This document shows positions 53,845-64,000 of a stretch of DNA of 64,000 nucleotides, one piece after another. This DNA is from Pseudoalteromonas rubra. GTDB taxonomy: Bacteria > Pseudomonadota > Gammaproteobacteria > Enterobacterales > Alteromonadaceae. The notes under the pieces were generated by a model. The model did not search any database and was not told the DNA's origin. It worked only from the letters and a program-made list of their open reading frames with translations. A program made the translations under genes and the position numbers. The stretch is taken from NCBI RefSeq assembly GCF_001482385.1, contig NZ_CP013612.1, positions 310,001 through 374,000 on the forward strand, read 5' to 3'. Within the stretch, counting starts at the first letter, position 1, and every line of letters starts with the position of its first letter.

Positions 53845-56295
53845 ATGTCAAACAGCAAATACAAAATTTATCCGCCACTGGGGATCGCACGCGTCGGTAA
53901 CGGACCTGCGTTAAAATCGTTGGCAATCCAGACTCCCGAAGTGCCATGGGCGCATTTGTACGATACTGAGGTTCAGTATCTGGTCACCGAACAAGAGTTA
54001 TCTTCATTGGTTGACGATGTACTAGATCAAGCTGTCAGAAAAGAACTTGAAGAGATTTATCAGTCCCTGAATAACAGTGGTAAACCAGTGCTGGAATCAG
54101 CAACAACAGCGCGTATAGTAGCTTTACTGAGTTTGTCCCATATTGTTACTGCACCACAAATTATTCGAGAACTAGACGATCTGGCACTGGAAGCTGCAAG
54201 CGATGCCGATGGGTTTGTTGCGTTAATCAGAAAAGTAGCACTCAAAGTATTGAGTAACCAATACTTACATGCGGTGAAGAAGCAAGCTCAGAATTTTTAT
54301 ATTTATCAATGTGATGAAGATGGTAACCCAACTGAAAGGCTCCAGCTTGAGGCGGGAGACAAGGTAACATGGCATGTTGAGGTCGCGAACAAAAAGTCGT
54401 TCTGGTACGACTATAATAATGCGCTCGATTTGTCTTTAATGACAGAAGGCAATGGTAACTTGAGCCAAAACGTCAGCAAACACCGCCTTGCACCCGCACA
54501 GACTGCGAAAAGACGTAACCCTAATGTGATCACAAACAGCCTGCGTAGACAACTCGTCATTGCCAGTCAGGGCTGCGTTTCGAGCGAAGCAAATTCACAA
54601 GTGCCACTGCGCGGCAAGTTTCCCGCCAATGAGCCCGACTCGCAAAACCGCCTGAGTGATTTACTGAATATGTCACAACGGCACAAAGTACTTCAGGGGA
54701 CGATAGAGTGTAACAGTGAGGGTGTATTGACCTTTTTTGCGGGTGATGGCATTTCACAGGCGTTGTCTCCGTCTTCATTGAATACGGACTTTGCAGATAA
54801 CTCTAACTGGTTTGATGATATCTGTGATGGTCGTGTTACTGCCGTTGTAGAGCTAAAAAATGGCGACACATTCACTATCGACAGCGAGTCGGACAGTGCC
54901 TGGGTTGCGACCACGCCTCCGGATTATGCACCTCAAATCGAGCCTTTGGTGACTATGTATGACATGGTGTCAGGGGCATCTCTGAAAGAAAAAGAATTGG
55001 CTCAGTTAAACACGCAATTCAGCGACGTTTTCCCGATTTTGTACCGGCTATACAGAATGCAATGGGTGAATCAGGCGGACTTTACTGACAATGCAGTGAA
55101 CACCCAAATTCGTGAGCTCAACAGTGAAGGGGCTTTTGGCCGCTTACTGGATAGTTCTGCGACTGAAAAAACACTCAGAGAGAACATTTTCAAACAGTTC
55201 AGAAATCCGTTATTTGATCAGGACGTTGACGTCGAAGACGCGGGCCAGTCGAGCAGTGAGTGGGTTAGCACCAGCCGTATTATTCCGAGTAAAGATGCCA
55301 CCAATATTGCAAATGAGCCAGCAACGTCCCGATTGCAAATCCCATTTTATCCCAATGATGGAGTTGATTATCCTGGCAGTCCGGTACAGTGGTTTGCAAT
55401 TCCTCCGTTTATGTATCAGCACCTACAAAACTGGGCAAACGGTGACTTCAGCGTGACCGATGCAGAGAAAGCCTGTGCAGCAACCATAGATGAACTAGGT
55501 CGCTTCTACAGTGAAGTGTTCCAGCGCTCTGAAAACAGTGCTTTACTATGTGCTCGTGGTGCCCTCGACGCCTTGTATGGCGGTGGGTTCCACCCTGGTG
55601 TAGAGCTGACCTGGCCTATGCGTCACGACCTGATTTACAGTGACAACCAATACCAGGGCGGAGTCACACCAGAGATTAACCTGCTGGGCTTGAGAGAGTT
55701 CAGACTGAGACAAGATCCAGCCGGTTTGGCGTCTGCCAATATGTATCAGGATTTTGGTCATGTCATCAGTGTGGAGAATGTGGCAGAGTCAATCATTCCG
55801 GGCTCTAAAGCTGCCTGGTTGTGGCAAAATACGCCTGGCGATCTGACTAAATGGATGGGGATCCCCTGGCAATCGGATGCCGCGAGTTGTCAGGCTGTCT
55901 ACACGCCAGAAGACTTCCCAATTCCTTCATGGTGGGCGGCTAATTTGCCTGTTCATATCTTGCCATTGGCCAGATATAACAAGTTTAAAGACAGTCAGTC
56001 AGTGGATGCGCCTGTTATCAACGGTATGCAACACTCTGTGGCACAGGGGATGTCTCAAGAGACCTTTGAACACTTGCGCCTGGAGCAGTTTTCGCAACGG
56101 CTTGATTGGCTGCATACCGCCGACCTCGGGTTTGTGGGCTACCATGCGGAAGGTGGTTATACCAATGGATTGATCCAGATGGTTAGTCAGTGGAAAAATA
56201 TGGCGATGGTTATGGCCCGGCCAGTGGATAACCCTGGAACGTCCGGTATACCAAACGTCGTGTATGTTGCATACAGCGAAGCCGACAAGGACTAG
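53845..56295 (+). CDS. LodA/GoxA-family CTQ-dependent oxidase
   Basis: An 816-residue quinoprotein-type oxidase. Opening YKIYPPLGIARVGNG and later YGGGFHPGVELTWPMRH, DLTKWMGIPWQ and FPIPSWWAANLPVHILP are typical of the family that includes lysine epsilon-oxidase LodA and glycine oxidase GoxA. These use a cysteine-tryptophylquinone made from one Cys and one Trp; Cys569 (in LLCARGAL) and Trp670/Trp675 are candidates, but the right pair needs alignment. No signal peptide is visible, as in LodA. It requires its partner flavoprotein for maturation; that gene follows. Substrate cannot be read. Confidence 0.86.
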   Translation: MSNSKYKIYPPLGIARVGNGPALKSLAIQTPEVPWAHLYDTEVQYLVTEQELSSLVDDVLDQAVRKELEEIYQSLNNSGKPVLESATTARIVALLSLSHIVTAPQIIRELDDLALEAASDADGFVALIRKVALKVLSNQYLHAVKKQAQNFYIYQCDEDGNPTERLQLEAGDKVTWHVEVANKKSFWYDYNNALDLSLMTEGNGNLSQNVSKHRLAPAQTAKRRNPNVITNSLRRQLVIASQGCVSSEANSQVPLRGKFPANEPDSQNRLSDLLNMSQRHKVLQGTIECNSEGVLTFFAGDGISQALSPSSLNTDFADNSNWFDDICDGRVTAVVELKNGDTFTIDSESDSAWVATTPPDYAPQIEPLVTMYDMVSGASLKEKELAQLNTQFSDVFPILYRLYRMQWVNQADFTDNAVNTQIRELNSEGAFGRLLDSSATEKTLRENIFKQFRNPLFDQDVDVEDAGQSSSEWVSTSRIIPSKDATNIANEPATSRLQIPFYPNDGVDYPGSPVQWFAIPPFMYQHLQNWANGDFSVTDAEKACAATIDELGRFYSEVFQRSENSALLCARGALDALYGGGFHPGVELTWPMRHDLIYSDNQYQGGVTPEINLLGLREFRLRQDPAGLASANMYQDFGHVISVENVAESIIPGSKAAWLWQNTPGDLTKWMGIPWQSDAASCQAVYTPEDFPIPSWWAANLPVHILPLARYNKFKDSQSVDAPVINGMQHSVAQGMSQETFEHLRLEQFSQRLDWLHTADLGFVGYHAEGGYTNGLIQMVSQWKNMAMVMARPVDNPGTSGIPNVVYVAYSEADKD

Positions 56296-56304
56296 TACCA
56301 GATT

Positions 56305-56328
56305 TGAGAAGCACTCAGGTGCTTCTCA
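56305..56328 (+). promoter_or_regulatory. Intercistronic hairpin between the oxidase and its flavoprotein partner
   Basis: Perfect 10-bp stem TGAGAAGCAC/GTGCTTCTCA with a TCAG loop and no T-run, 17 nt before the LodB-like start. It could stabilise the oxidase mRNA or lower partner expression. Confidence 0.55.
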
Positions 56329-56344
56329 TCAATGAGGAAGTATT

Positions 56345-57460
56345 ATGTGTGAGAGCAATAAGTATGATTGCGTTATTATTGGTGGCGGGATCTCGGGCAC
56401 AGTCGTTGCCTGGCAATTGTTCAAGCAGGGCCTGAAAGTGGTGATAGTTGACCCCCAGAATACACCTGTTATGCATCTAGCTGAGAGCTTGCCTGCCAGT
56501 GTTGAACCCATGATGCACCGCCTGGGGTTGTTTGAATTACTCCAACAGGAGCCACACTCTTTGCATTCTGGGCAGCTTTCGTCATGGGGAGAATCCGTGC
56601 TGCGTAAAGCACCTCTGAGTGACCGCCATCATGGCTGGAAAGTTGATAAATCAGCGCTGACGACACAAGTTCAGGCACAGTTGCCGGAACACTGTCTGTT
56701 TAGCGGAAAAGTCGTCGAGGTTTCTGAGCACAAAGAGGTATGGTTTTGTCAGGTAAAATCGGCGCAGGATGGGTCTGAACATAGTTTGGAGAGCCGGTTT
56801 ATTGTCGATGCCAGTGGTCGGCAAGGGTACTTGCCCCGAGTATTGAACCTGCCAAGACACACATTCGATAAACTGACCGCCTTTGTCGCCAACGTACCGA
56901 GCACCGTTAATCCGCAGGGTATATCTCCATCTGTGGTGGTTGAAGCCTTCGAACATGGCTGGACGCTGATATCTCGCCTGAATGCAGAGCAAAATATGCT
57001 GGCAATTTTCTGCAATCAGCACACGCCCGGCTTCAGTCAGCTTAAACATAGTCGCAACTGGCACGATATAGCAGCCAACACGCCAGCCTTTCACAACGCT
57101 TTACCTGAGCAGCCTTTTACAGTGAAAGCCATTAATGCCAGCAGTCATATTCTGGGGCGTTTGAGTGGCCAAAACTGGCTGCTAGCCGGAGATGCAGCTA
57201 TGGCTTTTGACCCATTGTCCTCTCATGGTATGACGACGGCGATTTATATGGCAGAAAAAGCGTCGCTGGCCATATCAGCAGCACTGAAAGGTGAAGCTAC
57301 AGCTTTACCCCAGTACAGTAAGTCTATGACTGAAATCTATAACAGTTATCTCAATGAGTTGTTTGGGTATTATCGCCGTGAACAGCGCTTTCCCGACTCC
57401 GAATTCTGGAGGAGTAAGCAAGGTATACAACAGGCTGAGGTCCGTAATGTGATCGGCTAG
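56345..57460 (+). CDS. LodB-like FAD-dependent partner protein
   Basis: A 371-residue flavoprotein, with GAGG upstream. FAD motif VIIGGGISGTVVAWQLFKQ near the N-terminus, a GxxG FAD-sugar segment DASGRQG, and LLAGDAAMAFDPLSSHGM near residue 280. This is the LodB/tryptophan-halogenase-like group needed to install the quinone cofactor in LodA-type oxidases. Position immediately after the oxidase fits. Confidence 0.87.
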   Translation: MCESNKYDCVIIGGGISGTVVAWQLFKQGLKVVIVDPQNTPVMHLAESLPASVEPMMHRLGLFELLQQEPHSLHSGQLSSWGESVLRKAPLSDRHHGWKVDKSALTTQVQAQLPEHCLFSGKVVEVSEHKEVWFCQVKSAQDGSEHSLESRFIVDASGRQGYLPRVLNLPRHTFDKLTAFVANVPSTVNPQGISPSVVVEAFEHGWTLISRLNAEQNMLAIFCNQHTPGFSQLKHSRNWHDIAANTPAFHNALPEQPFTVKAINASSHILGRLSGQNWLLAGDAAMAFDPLSSHGMTTAIYMAEKASLAISAALKGEATALPQYSKSMTEIYNSYLNELFGYYRREQRFPDSEFWRSKQGIQQAEVRNVIG

Positions 57461-57575
57461 TATCGCAGAAAAGACGTCAGCTAACTCTATCTGCATTTAT
57501 TGATACAATGTGCATTATTGGCCTGCCACGATGTTTCTTAGTTATGGAAGAGGACCGTGGCAGTTACTTACTTAA

Positions 57576-58387
57576 TTATTGTTGATTGCTTGGCAAGTAT
57601 TGCTCCCAGGATGACACCATAAACGGATATTCTCCGGTGACATCAACCCTGCTGCGCCAGAATTGCATCGCACCTGTGTTAATACCCTGATAGGTAAAAA
57701 TCACGTCCGCGACTAATCTGTCGCCACTTTGGCTGGTTTCGACATTCACATTGACCAACTGGTAGCCATTGGGGTTTGGGCCGTCACGGCGGCTTTGATA
57801 GCATAAATGGTAAGATTGCTGATAAATAGTCGGGTTGTTGTATAGCGTATAATTGAGTGCGCGCGTTGCATCAGTATCGCCGGCGGATATATCGAGAGAC
57901 GAGATCTCTTTTACCAGATTTTGAAATTGTTCTTTGCCATGGTTATCTCCATGCGACAGCTCACCAAATGGGAGCACACTGACTGGCACTATGGCCTGTA
58001 CCTGTATGGTGTTGAGGGGTTGCACTTGCCCAATAACCACTACTTGTGCCGCTTCATCGTTTTGTGTCCGTCCAAGTGCTGCAATGCACTGTGTAAGCAG
58101 TTCATCGGTTGGGATGAGCAGGGTATACATTTGTTCATTGTACCGATTGTCTAACAGCCACTGCATGCCAGAGGCAATATAACGGTTTTTGACCAGACTC
58201 AACCCTTTAAACAGTGTTTGGTATAGCTGGTTATTTCGGTTTAATCGTTGTAATGCGATGTCATCATTGATGTTCTCGAGCATAGGTAACTGGGTTTCGT
58301 TACTGCCCATCAGGCTATTCTGATAGAGTTCTTTTTCCAGGTTTAGATTGGGGAACTTTGCGTTTATAAATCCAACGGCATAGGCAA
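57576..58387 (-). pseudogene. Unknown protein gene cut by the IS3-family element
   Basis: The minus-strand frame gives 244 residues from the first ATG (58310), but it stays open as protein-like sequence beyond it (AYAVGFINAKFPNLNLEKEL) to the insertion edge, without a start codon. Thus the N-terminus is probably missing. Beyond the element, a frame can be joined in phase but meets a stop after about 25 codons, so the missing part was deleted or moved. Mostly helix then strand; no family recognised. The RIYSSQG-type motifs are absent. Confidence 0.55.
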
Positions 58388-58462
58388 TGTAGTGGCATAG
58401 TGATTTTGGCCACCTAAATAGAGGTGTTATGATTTATCTCATAGCAGTAATAGGTGACACAA

Positions 58463-59676
<1,214 letters not shown>

Positions 59677-59772
59677 TAATCTGATTGGTATATCTGAGTG
59701 ACAAGTTGGTAGATTTGTTGATGTCTGTCAGTGCTGACAATAGATATCATCAGCGCCAGGTTCGTTGGGCGG

Positions 59773-60999
59773 TTAGTGTTTAGTCCTCTGGTCACGGTAA
59801 ACACCGGGGCTGACACCCACGACCGATTTAAACTTTCTGACAAAAAAGCTTAGATCAGAAAAACCAACATCATCACACACTTCAGTTACCTGACTGTATG
59901 GATCTTCCCGTAACAGGGCCATTGCCGTTTTGATTCTGATCCTCAATAAAGTTTGTTTGAATGACTGACCTACGTAGCGTTTGAATAAAAATGACAGGTG
60001 AGAAGGGCTGACACACGCATAGCTGGCGACCTCGCTCAGGCTAAGTGGCTTTTTGAAATTTTCATCTATATATTCCAGCGCTCGGGCGAGCGCCGGATGA
60101 GGTTTACTGGCCGCTTGCAATTGAATAACCGGGGCGGGATACAGATCTGAGTCTGTATGCTGAGATTCAAATTCATGTGGGTCTTCGCAGGCCGTCAGAG
60201 ACTGAATTAATGCGCTGAATTCATCATTTACTTGCTTTGCGGAAACGGGTTCTAGTGTCTCTGAATATTGATTTTGTGCATCATTCATAGCGGGAAAGAT
60301 CTTAACCAATGTTGGTTTGGTGATTTCCTGCTGATGACTCAAAAAAGACAGCTTATCCAGGCAACGCTTAAGCTGTTTTGCATTATGTGGCCAGCAGTAG
60401 TTTGTCAGCAGTACCATGGCTTGTTCATCTAATTGAAGCTTTGCGATGTGCTGACAGGTTGATTTGTAGTGATTGAACAGCGCCGGTATGTCTTCCCGTC
60501 GCTGTGCCAGCGTGGGGATACTCAGTTCAAGACAGTGATAATGTAGCCAGTTCAAAAAAGAACTTTGCTGTGTCTGTGTTAATGCTTGTTGATGCTTTTG
60601 TATTGAGGTTGACGTTATCAGCCTCGGTGCCTGGGAATTGGTGTTGAGGTTAAGCCAGTAGTCTTTGATAGCTTCAGCCTGGTTATTAGCTAACGCATCT
60701 ATGTTTTTCAGGTATAGCGTGCCTTTCAGTGATTGTGAAATAAGCGTATCCAGTTGCGTGACTGCACACCTGCCATCCCAATGGTTCACACATGAAACGA
60801 TCAGTGGCTGTGATTCGGTCTTGCCGATTTGATGCAGATGACTAACTGCTAAGTGTTTACCGCTGCCTGGCTGGCCAATGATATGGACAGGCAGATTGCA
60901 TTGAGCGAGCAGGTTGATTTGCTGTTTTAAACTAAAAAGAGCGTCACTACTGCCAATCCAGGGCTGTGTCTCGGGTGTTACCTTTATAAGTGTTGACAT
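59773..60999 (-). CDS. Fusion regulator: degenerate AAA+ domain with AraC-type HTH
   Basis: A 408-residue protein. N-terminal AAA+ of enhancer-binding (sigma54 activator) kind: Walker A GQPGSGKH, then a helical lid (ALLTNYCWPHNAKQLKRCL) that recalls those activators. The sigma54-contact GAFTGA loop is not seen, so the AAA part may be a non-sigma54 sensor. C-terminal AraC module: LEYIDENFKKPLSLSEVAS, YACVSPSHLSFLFKRYVGQS, DDVGFSDLSFFVRKFKSVVG. The fusion is unusual. It lies near the LodA cassette and the HTH-AAA gene. Confidence 0.82.
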   Translation of the reverse strand: MSTLIKVTPETQPWIGSSDALFSLKQQINLLAQCNLPVHIIGQPGSGKHLAVSHLHQIGKTESQPLIVSCVNHWDGRCAVTQLDTLISQSLKGTLYLKNIDALANNQAEAIKDYWLNLNTNSQAPRLITSTSIQKHQQALTQTQQSSFLNWLHYHCLELSIPTLAQRREDIPALFNHYKSTCQHIAKLQLDEQAMVLLTNYCWPHNAKQLKRCLDKLSFLSHQQEITKPTLVKIFPAMNDAQNQYSETLEPVSAKQVNDEFSALIQSLTACEDPHEFESQHTDSDLYPAPVIQLQAASKPHPALARALEYIDENFKKPLSLSEVASYACVSPSHLSFLFKRYVGQSFKQTLLRIRIKTAMALLREDPYSQVTEVCDDVGFSDLSFFVRKFKSVVGVSPGVYRDQRTKH

Positions 61000-61027
61000 G
61001 GTATTTCCTTGTTTTCAGAGTGTATGA

Positions 61028-61060
61028 AAAACAGGCGCTTCCAGCGGGGGCTGGAAGCGC
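61028..61060 (-). terminator. Terminator after the HTH-AAA gene
   Basis: A perfect 11-bp GC-rich stem GCGCTTCCAGC/GCTGGAAGCGC with a 4-nt loop, then CTGTTTTTC on the minus strand. It separates the HTH-AAA gene from the AAA-AraC gene. Confidence 0.72.
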
Positions 61061-61110
61061 ATGCCGTGTGGTCAAGGAAAATGTATTTTTTTATGTGCCC
61101 CGATATTGGG

Positions 61111-62533
61111 TCAGTTACTGGTCACTTGATTCGGGCATTGATTGGGATGATGGTGCCTGGGGTAGGTGTACCAGCTGAATTCACTGTGTGTTGTCTGGCT
61201 CTTAAGTGCTTCCTGAACAAGCGGATGTACAAAGCAAAAGTGTTCATCACTTTGTTTAACCAGCCCGCTGCAGAGCATTTTGTGTAATACACATAATGGC
61301 GCGCGGATTTTTTCATTGTCATTGAATTGTTGTAGTTGGTGGGTGTTGAAACACAGTCCGAGACTAGCTGCGAATTTAAGCGTGCTGGCTACTTCACAGG
61401 GCATTGAGTTTAAGCAAGTGCGGGCAAAGTGTTGTAGTGCATCAGGGAGAGTGACAACGGGATCCAGGTCAGATAAAAGCTGCTTCAGGAAATAGGGGTT
61501 ACCTTGCGCACGCGTTATGGCATCAGCTGTCTGCTCCCTGTGTTTATCAGGCACTTTGCCCTGGCAGAGTAATGTGTGACTGGCAATCTGCATCATGGTG
61601 TCGGGGTCTAACGGTTTAAGGGTGATGGTGTGGGCATGGCTAAGCCATTTTGGTGGGTGAATAAAGGCGTGTTTTTGCTGCGCCGAAATAATAAATGCGA
61701 TCGCTTGTTGAGCGTCACACGAGGTGAATAATTGAATGAACTGGAGTGCATTGGCTGGTAAGTTGTGTGCACCATCAATCACAATCACTGCCACCCCTTT
61801 GTGGTGTGCATAAGCGAGCAGGTTCCGCGCAATCTGTTTATCTAATTGTTTAACTCGAGTTTGGGATAACAGAGTAAGCGTATCAGCTTCACACTGAGTT
61901 AAGTTGTTGCCCAGCCATTGACGTAAGCGCAATGTGCAAAGTGCACTGCTGGCTATCAGGTCTATTTTGTGGCGAATGTCATGGCTGGGCGTTGTATCAT
62001 TGACAGACATGAGTGCTTTGATAAAAGACGGCACAGAGAAAGGGGATTGCGCGTTTTCAGTCGAAGCATCACATGAAAAAATAAGGTTGCGTTTACCCGC
62101 TGTGGTCAGTTGTGTGGCAAAAGTAGTCAGCAAGCTGGTTTTCCCGGCGCCTGTCATCCCTTGCAAATAAAGCGTTTGCAACGCACAGCGGTTGAGCGCC
62201 AGGTTGAGTAGAGAATGGAGGTGATTGAGCTCCCAGTCTCTGCCATAGCAGGGATTGGGCATATCTTTTACTAAATGACGATAAATCCAGGGGGGCGCAT
62301 CGGTATCGTTAATGAGGGTGTCAATACTGACCTGAAAGTAATTGGCAAGGCTCTGTATAGTGCGACCGAGTACTTGTTTTCCAGCTTCAGCACGCTTTAT
62401 TGTGGAAACCGAAACAGGCAATCGTCTATTACTGCACTCCTGGGCAAGCCTCTCCCGGCTAAGTGCTTTTTTTTCTCAGCAAACGCAGAGTTGTTTTATT
62501 TACTGCAATTCTTCCGTGGCTGGAAGTGTTCAT
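61111..62533 (-). pseudogene. HTH-AAA ATPase regulator, out of frame at an A8 tract
   Basis: About 473 residues when joined. The start ATG (62533) has GGAG 6 nt before it. The first 22 codons read MNTSSHGRIAVNKTTLRLLR and then enter eight A residues (T8 on the plus strand, 62467-62474); with eight the frame hits TAG three codons later, with seven it continues as ALSRERLAQECSNRRLPVS, completing an XRE-type helix-turn-helix. An AAA/NTPase domain follows (Walker A GMTGAGKTS, Walker B AVIVIDGAHN). A later TTG start at 62421 loses part of the HTH. Could be phase-variable, a decayed gene or a read error. Confidence 0.72.
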
Positions 62534-62879
62534 AGTTAGCTCCTTTGGCATGTATTTAATTATTACGACATTATTACTATCAAATTATTTACTATCCATG
62601 TCTTTAATTTTATTTTTATGTTAATAGTTTTGATATTACAAGTTATTACACCTACTTTTAGGGTGTTTATAGGCGAATAGGTATTTTTGCTTTCTGGTGC
62701 GTGCTCTTGAAGGCTCGTTTGAAGCAATTTAAATGGGAGTATTTGCCTGTCTTATATATTTTTGCACGCGCTTTAACCGCAAATAAAAACGACATGTTTA
62801 AAGATTTTTAAATTTTCTTGATCTTTGTTTCACAAGAGTGCGTATTGCTCGATTGTTGACCACCTTGATGGAGAAGAAC
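62534..62879. other. AT-rich intergenic region, 346 bp, between divergent genes
   Basis: Divergent control region between the HTH-AAA gene and the fasciclin lipoprotein. Very AT-rich, no gene seen. No well-formed hairpin or promoter could be fixed with confidence. Confidence 0.5.
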
Positions 62880-64000
62880 GTGAAAGCACTGATAAAAATA
62901 ATGTTTATAAGTACCCTGGCCTTGCTCGCGGCTTGTTCCGACGACGATAATGAAGTCGTGATTACACCACCAGAAGAGAACTCGGTTTATGATGCTGCAA
63001 AGGCAGCTGGTAGTTTTAATACGCTGGTAGCGGCTATTGATGCTGCGGGTCTGACATCAACGTTAGACAATACCTCGAACACCTTCACTGTGTTTGCACC
63101 GACTGATGCAGCCTTTGCTGTACTAGGGGAAGAGGTCATCAATGGCCTGCTCGCAGACCCGGATACCCTGGGTAAAATACTGACCTATCATGTCCTTGCG
63201 TCAGAAGTAAGAGCCGAAACAGCGCTAAGTCTGGCTGGACAGACAACTGAAACTGTGAATGGCGCTAAGCTTGCCTTGTCGCTGTCGGGCGAGAACCTGC
63301 TTATCAACACGGCGACAGTCACACAAACCGACATCATGACAGACAATGGCGTGATTCATGTCATTGATGCTGTCTTGATGCCGCCCAGTGACGCAACGTC
63401 AACGGCAAATATTGCACAGGTAGCGACACAGGCAGGCAATTTTACAACCCTTCTGAAAGCGGTCGAAACAGCGGGATTGACCAGCGCACTCACTGGCAGT
63501 GACGAGCTGACCGTCTTCGCTCCAACCGATGCCGCTTTTGCTGCATTGGGCACGGCAACCATAAACACCTTACTGGCAAATCCTGATGTGTTGGGCAGTA
63601 TTCTCAAGCAGCATATTGTAGCGGGCAAAGTGGACTCTGTGACTGCTATGTCATTGAACGGCAAAAATGCCACGACATTGGAGCAAAACCAACAAAGCGT
63701 CGCGATTGATGCTGCAACTGATATGCTGAAATTTGCTGGTGTAACGGTAACGCAAACCGACATTCCAGCTTCAAATGGGGTGATTCATGTGCTGGATGCC
63801 GTGGTAGTTGGCGATATTAGCGTACCTGAATCTTTGGGTCTTATTCCTGAGGTCGCAGCAGGTGCTGGTTCATTTAACACTTTACTGAGTTTAGTAACCG
63901 CGACAGGGCTGGATGCAACACTCGGAGATCCGACTACCAAATTTACCGTCTTTGCGCCCACTGACGCTGCCTTCGCAGCGCTAGGTCAGGAAACGCTCGA
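62880..64000 (+). CDS. Lipoprotein with repeated fasciclin domains (3' end outside window)
   Basis: Frame open to the end of the window, at least 373 residues. GTG 62880 has GGAG 6 nt upstream; an ATG at 62868 in the same frame is possible. Lipobox LLAACS. Two full fasciclin-type domains are visible (FNTLVAAIDAAGLTSTLDN, FTVFAPTDAAFAVLGEE, GVIHVIDAVL; then the same pattern again from about residue 175), and a third begins near 63841. Each has the H1/H2 fasciclin motifs. Such proteins act as cell-surface adhesins. Confidence 0.88.
   Translation, partial: MKALIKIMFISTLALLAACSDDDNEVVITPPEENSVYDAAKAAGSFNTLVAAIDAAGLTSTLDNTSNTFTVFAPTDAAFAVLGEEVINGLLADPDTLGKILTYHVLASEVRAETALSLAGQTTETVNGAKLALSLSGENLLINTATVTQTDIMTDNGVIHVIDAVLMPPSDATSTANIAQVATQAGNFTTLLKAVETAGLTSALTGSDELTVFAPTDAAFAALGTATINTLLANPDVLGSILKQHIVAGKVDSVTAMSLNGKNATTLEQNQQSVAIDAATDMLKFAGVTVTQTDIPASNGVIHVLDAVVVGDISVPESLGLIPEVAAGAGSFNTLLSLVTATGLDATLGDPTTKFTVFAPTDAAFAALGQETL

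Overview
The window looks like a chromosomal accessory segment of a marine gammaproteobacterium, most probably Pseudoalteromonas. That genus call is an inference from protein content: many secreted hydrolases, TonB-dependent receptors, a LodA/LodB quinoprotein oxidase pair, a RebB-type protein and a DUF3649/PepSY/DUF3325 iron module. No rRNA, tRNA, CRISPR array, integrase or phage structural gene was seen.

Layout. 1-7.5 kb: end of ahpF; a lipoprotein with a cohesin-like domain followed by a secreted multidomain protein ending in a dockerin; an orphan ribosomal-peptide precursor; a lipoprotein; an SGNH esterase. 7.6-16.4 kb: an AhpD-like protein with an AraC regulator, three hybrid or response-regulator kinases, a small HTH/2TM protein and a GNAT acetyltransferase. 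16.4-21.8 kb: an AT-rich island with an XRE regulator, a multi-spanning membrane protein, an overlapping 44-residue Gly-Gly peptide, and a translationally coupled pair made of a HEAT-like helical protein and a restriction-nuclease-fold protein. 21.8-29.4 kb: NfeD/SPFH pair, PLP enzyme, methyltransferase, NudB, a candidate small RNA with its own terminator and a Fur-like palindrome, a TPR protein and an M6 protease behind a ribosome-site-sequestering inverted repeat. 29.5-36.1 kb: a frameshifted TonB receptor, a periplasmic binding protein, an MCP gene with two lesions and an atypical NRAMP transporter. 36.1-45.2 kb: two small genes, a CadC-like regulator with a propeller, an esterase, an S41-like lipoprotein, a BAAT-like hydrolase and a LytS/LytR pair. 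45.4-52.3 kb: a lone RebB gene, then an iron block (OmpR-type two-component system, TonB receptor, DUF3649, PepSY-TM, DUF3325) with two Fur-box-like sites. 52.5-57.5 kb: WrbA, RidA, LodA-like oxidase and LodB-like flavoprotein. 57.6-64 kb: a gene cut by a dead IS3-family element, an AAA-AraC fusion regulator, an HTH-AAA gene out of frame at an A8 tract, and the start of a fasciclin-repeat lipoprotein.

How genes work together. The clearest functional unit is the iron block. RidA-LodA-LodB is a likely oxidative-deamination cassette. The XRE/membrane/GG-peptide/HEAT/nuclease island is the best candidate for an undescribed system (peptide signalling or bacteriocin-like, possibly joined to defence). 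Several genes carry single lesions, so read-level checking is needed before they are called pseudogenes. All calls come from reading the sequence; no database search was run.
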